DNA of 64,000 nt from Gordius sp. MW1 (Eukaryota > Nematomorpha > Gordioida > Gordea > Gordiidae), in the NCBI GenBank assembly GCA_964036665.1, contig OZ038533.1, forward strand, positions 3,458,001-3,522,000, in the 5' to 3' direction. Of the stretch, positions 62,101 through 64,000 are shown one piece after another; position 1 is the stretch's first letter; the number at the start of each line of letters is the position of its first letter. The notes under the pieces were generated by a model, which was not told the DNA's origin, made no database searches, and worked only from the letters and a program-made list of their open reading frames with translations. The position numbers and the translations under genes were made by a program.

Positions 62101-63042
62101 TAAACGGCTAGACGCCTGTCCATGTCACACGATATTCCCTACTTGTTGTAGTGGGTTCCCACTATTCCTCTCTCTATCTGTAAAATGCCGCTTGCTATCG
62201 CAGATGGTGCTAGCAAGCGAACATTAATACTTTCTTGCTCATAGATAAAATAATGATTCCCCCTCGATATATATTAATTTCCCCTAGTTCCCAGTATATA
62301 TTATTGTTAGTATTCGGAATAATGCATGTTTTGTCATGGATAGAGTTGTTAAATTGCTAACTTTCTTCAACTCCAGCTACCATCTGCTCGAGTTTCTGCT
62401 CGACCCTCGAGCATTTTTATAGACTACTGTTCTGCCTAGTGCACCGAACAGCGGGCACATATTGTGCTAACGCGCATATTAAGCAACTTAGTGTGCGTGC
62501 TCGGGTCTGGAGTTTGAAGAAAGTTAGCAATTTAACAACTCTAGTCATGGACGATTCGCAATTTGCGGGAATTAGGCTTCTTAGGAATTATCATTCAAAT
62601 TAACGTGAGTAAATTAATAGAAATAAATAAAAACACATTGTAGCTTCCTTTTTTCTCTCTTTTAATCTTTTAATTAATACTACTTTAATTTGTCGCACTT
62701 TGACATTTCTTAACGGTTTTACATACTAGCTATATTTAAAAAAAAAAATTAAACTAAAAATTGGTTTTTATTAAACCAAAACTTCTTGACCACTATAGCT
62801 GCAAACTACTCACTCGATATCTTGTTTGAGGGTTGGGGATATTAAACTGGTATTGAAAGACAGGGCGGGACAATCATCGTCAAAGCCCTGTTCGGAGTCA
62901 ATGTTAACGTCGTAGAGTGCTATGGTGCTTCCAAATCCCGCAGCTAGTACAGTGTCATCTTCGGAAAAATCTAAGGCACCCGTCGGTTGAGCGTCCATCT
63001 TGTATGTGGCAGTACACGAGCACCTCCAATGACAACTCACTT
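59103..63042 (-). CDS. WDR75: WDR75/Utp17 homologue, C-terminal six exons (5' part not found)
   Basis: WD40 subunit of the nucleolar small-subunit processome, needed for pre-18S rRNA processing (family knowledge). Exons 63042-62814, 61395-61136, 60516-60308, 59922-59689, 59608-59505 and 59460-59103 have GT-AG borders and agreeing phases; 464 residues visible. Matches to animal WDR75 in order: ALDFSEDDTVLAAGFGSTIALYD; FLVGGTANCVVVWNLLDCQITW; SYLHIFDPTQPKPIELYQ; QLFFLTDEQQLFTLQP; then TFPGLNVFSLPYLKCFLPL, the conserved region near the end. The last exon is lysine-rich (SGKKKRRKTET), plausibly nucleolar targeting, and lacks the usual Tyr-Trp-rich terminus. The first exon starts in mid-codon after TTAG, so about 300 N-terminal residues (first propeller) should lie upstream, beyond 63.3 kb or outside the window. 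Confidence 0.88.
62341..62543. mobile_element. hAT-type MITE in a WDR75 intron
   Basis: A 203-bp element with inverted repeats of about 35 bp: TAGAGTTGTTAAATTGCTAA with CTTTCTTCAACTCCAG at the left, mirrored at the right, and a perfect 8-bp duplication GTCATGGA (62333-62340 and 62544-62551). The centre contains TGCTCGAGTTTCTGCTCGAC and GTGCACCGAACAGCGGGCAC. It lies in the intron between 62813 and 61396. The long exact arms suggest a young insertion. Confidence 0.93.
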
Positions 63043-63134
63043 CTAATTTTTTTTCCATATTAAAATGCTTTTATTAGGTAAAATTGATACGAGAAATATA
63101 CAATAAACGAGCATAAAACAATATTATTAAAAAA

Positions 63135-63337
63135 TTATTCATCAGATTCGTCCGTAGCCAACACGGGCCATGTGTCAGCTAAAGATTTATAATTATATTT
63201 AGCCATTAAAATGCCGATTTTTTGACGTAAAATAAAGCTGAGTGAGTATTTAGCTTTAGGGGATCTGCTTCCTATCGATTTAAAAAATGCTAATGTTTTT
63301 TTGCCAAAAGTAGCGGAGCAGGAAGCTACTATCACAT
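63135..63337 (-). CDS. Terminal exon of an unidentified gene
   Basis: After an acceptor (CCAATTAG at 63338) 67 codons run in frame to TAA. The protein end is basic then acidic: VASCSATFGKKTLAFFKSIG, RSPKAKYSLSFILRQKIGIL, MAKYNYKSLADTWPVLATDE, SDE. Composition is protein-like, with no domain I recognise. It lies only 92 bp upstream of the first visible WDR75 exon on the same strand and does not splice to it in phase in any way I found. It could be the 3' end of a separate gene, an alternative end of the WDR75 transcript, or a retained exon of a decayed gene. Confidence 0.45.
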
Positions 63338-63419
63338 CTAATTGGATAAAGTAGTAAGGAACTTGTAAATAAACAGGGTTTTTATGCAGAAATATATCAA
63401 TTTAAAGACCAGTTCCGCT

Positions 63420-63715
63420 ATCATCCGATATAAAGCAACAACCTAGACAAGTTGTCAAACGTATTTATTCATAAAGGTAAGCAGTCGGGCACATAAACGA
63501 TAATGGAATTTGGGCAGGGGCGAGGTCGAAAAAATTAAAGCCAATCAGAGGTCATTAGCTAGTCTATTTGCGAAAGTAAAATAAAAGTCTTTTACAGAAG
63601 CACAATCCACAGCCATTAAACACAGGTATAAGTTTCGACGGCAATTATTAAAAAATTAGAAGTTGGACAGGACAGGACGGACAACCAAAAGCGAGCCCTA
63701 AAATTGCATGGCAAT
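63420..63715 (+). repeat. Second long copy of the GGAC/GAGCCC dispersed repeat
   Basis: Matches 29205-29505 in order: CCGATATAAAGCAACAACCTAGAC, AGTCGGGCACA, GAGGTCGAAAAAATTAAAGCC, TCATTAGCTAGTCTATTTGC, TCTTTTACAGAAGCACAA, CCACAGCCATTAAA, then a GGAC run, AAAGCGAGCCC and AAATTGCATGGCAATTAA. Confidence 0.8.
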
Positions 63716-64000
63716 TAATTCAAGCAAACTTAAAGCATGATTTTTTTGTATTGAATGGCAAATAATATGCTGATAAGATAATACCCGAACCTTTTAGTTG
63801 GAATATGTCCTGCGGAGTTAAATAAATATTGGCTTAATTAAATTCTTTTATATTTTCAATATTGAAAAATTGCTTTAAAAATAGTTTTCTTTTACATAAT
63901 AAAGATGACAGACAGTATCGTCTTTTCTTAATGTCACCTCTGGGATGGACCCTATCCCCTAACTATAATAATATCAAGCAACTATAACTTCAAAATTTTG
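63716..64000. other. AT-rich flank to the window edge
   Basis: No gene or further repeat recognised. Confidence 0.4.

Overview
This is a metazoan nuclear window. It is strongly AT-rich and intron-containing, with GT-AG splice sites, dispersed LINE and MITE repeats, a short CCCTAA (TTAGGG-type) run and genes found only in animals or eukaryotes. A vesicular monoamine transporter-like (SLC18) gene points to an invertebrate animal; nothing lets me name the species. Only about 10 kb is convincing coding sequence, and the rest is mostly repeat-laden intergenic or intronic DNA.

Layout. 0-1 kb: a Ser/Thr/Asn-rich terminal exon on the minus strand. 1-13.7 kb: intergenic, with many MITEs and a few weak coding patches. 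13.7-20.2 kb: a complete SLC18 (VMAT-like) gene on the minus strand, rebuilt here as 16 coding exons in consistent phase (596 aa). 22.6-23.4 kb: a possible small three-exon gene end. 23.4-26.5 kb: a broken RTE-type LINE carrying a 292-bp palindromic hAT-type MITE with a perfect 8-bp target duplication. 28-33.6 kb: a repeat complex with hairpin-bearing tandem arrays, two oppositely oriented copies of a roughly 450-bp element, minisatellites and a 613-bp hAT-like element. 35.3-41.0 kb: a four-exon gene on the minus strand for a 1,619-aa C2H2 zinc-finger protein. 41-59 kb: mostly non-coding, with more MITEs, a dispersed 'ACGGCAAACG' repeat and a degenerate retroelement-like coding remnant. 59.1-63.0 kb: the 3' six exons of a WDR75/Utp17 gene (small-subunit processome) on the minus strand. 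63.1-63.3 kb: the last exon of an unidentified gene.

The genes are functionally unrelated (monoamine vesicle loading, transcription factor, ribosome biogenesis); there is no operon-like unit. The most useful results are the splice-resolved gene models, the VMAT-like protein lacking the usual TM11 aspartate, the internal duplication of a two-finger module in the zinc-finger protein, and an abundant hAT-type MITE family (ends CATGGGCGTAGCC) whose 8-bp target duplications are still readable in many copies.
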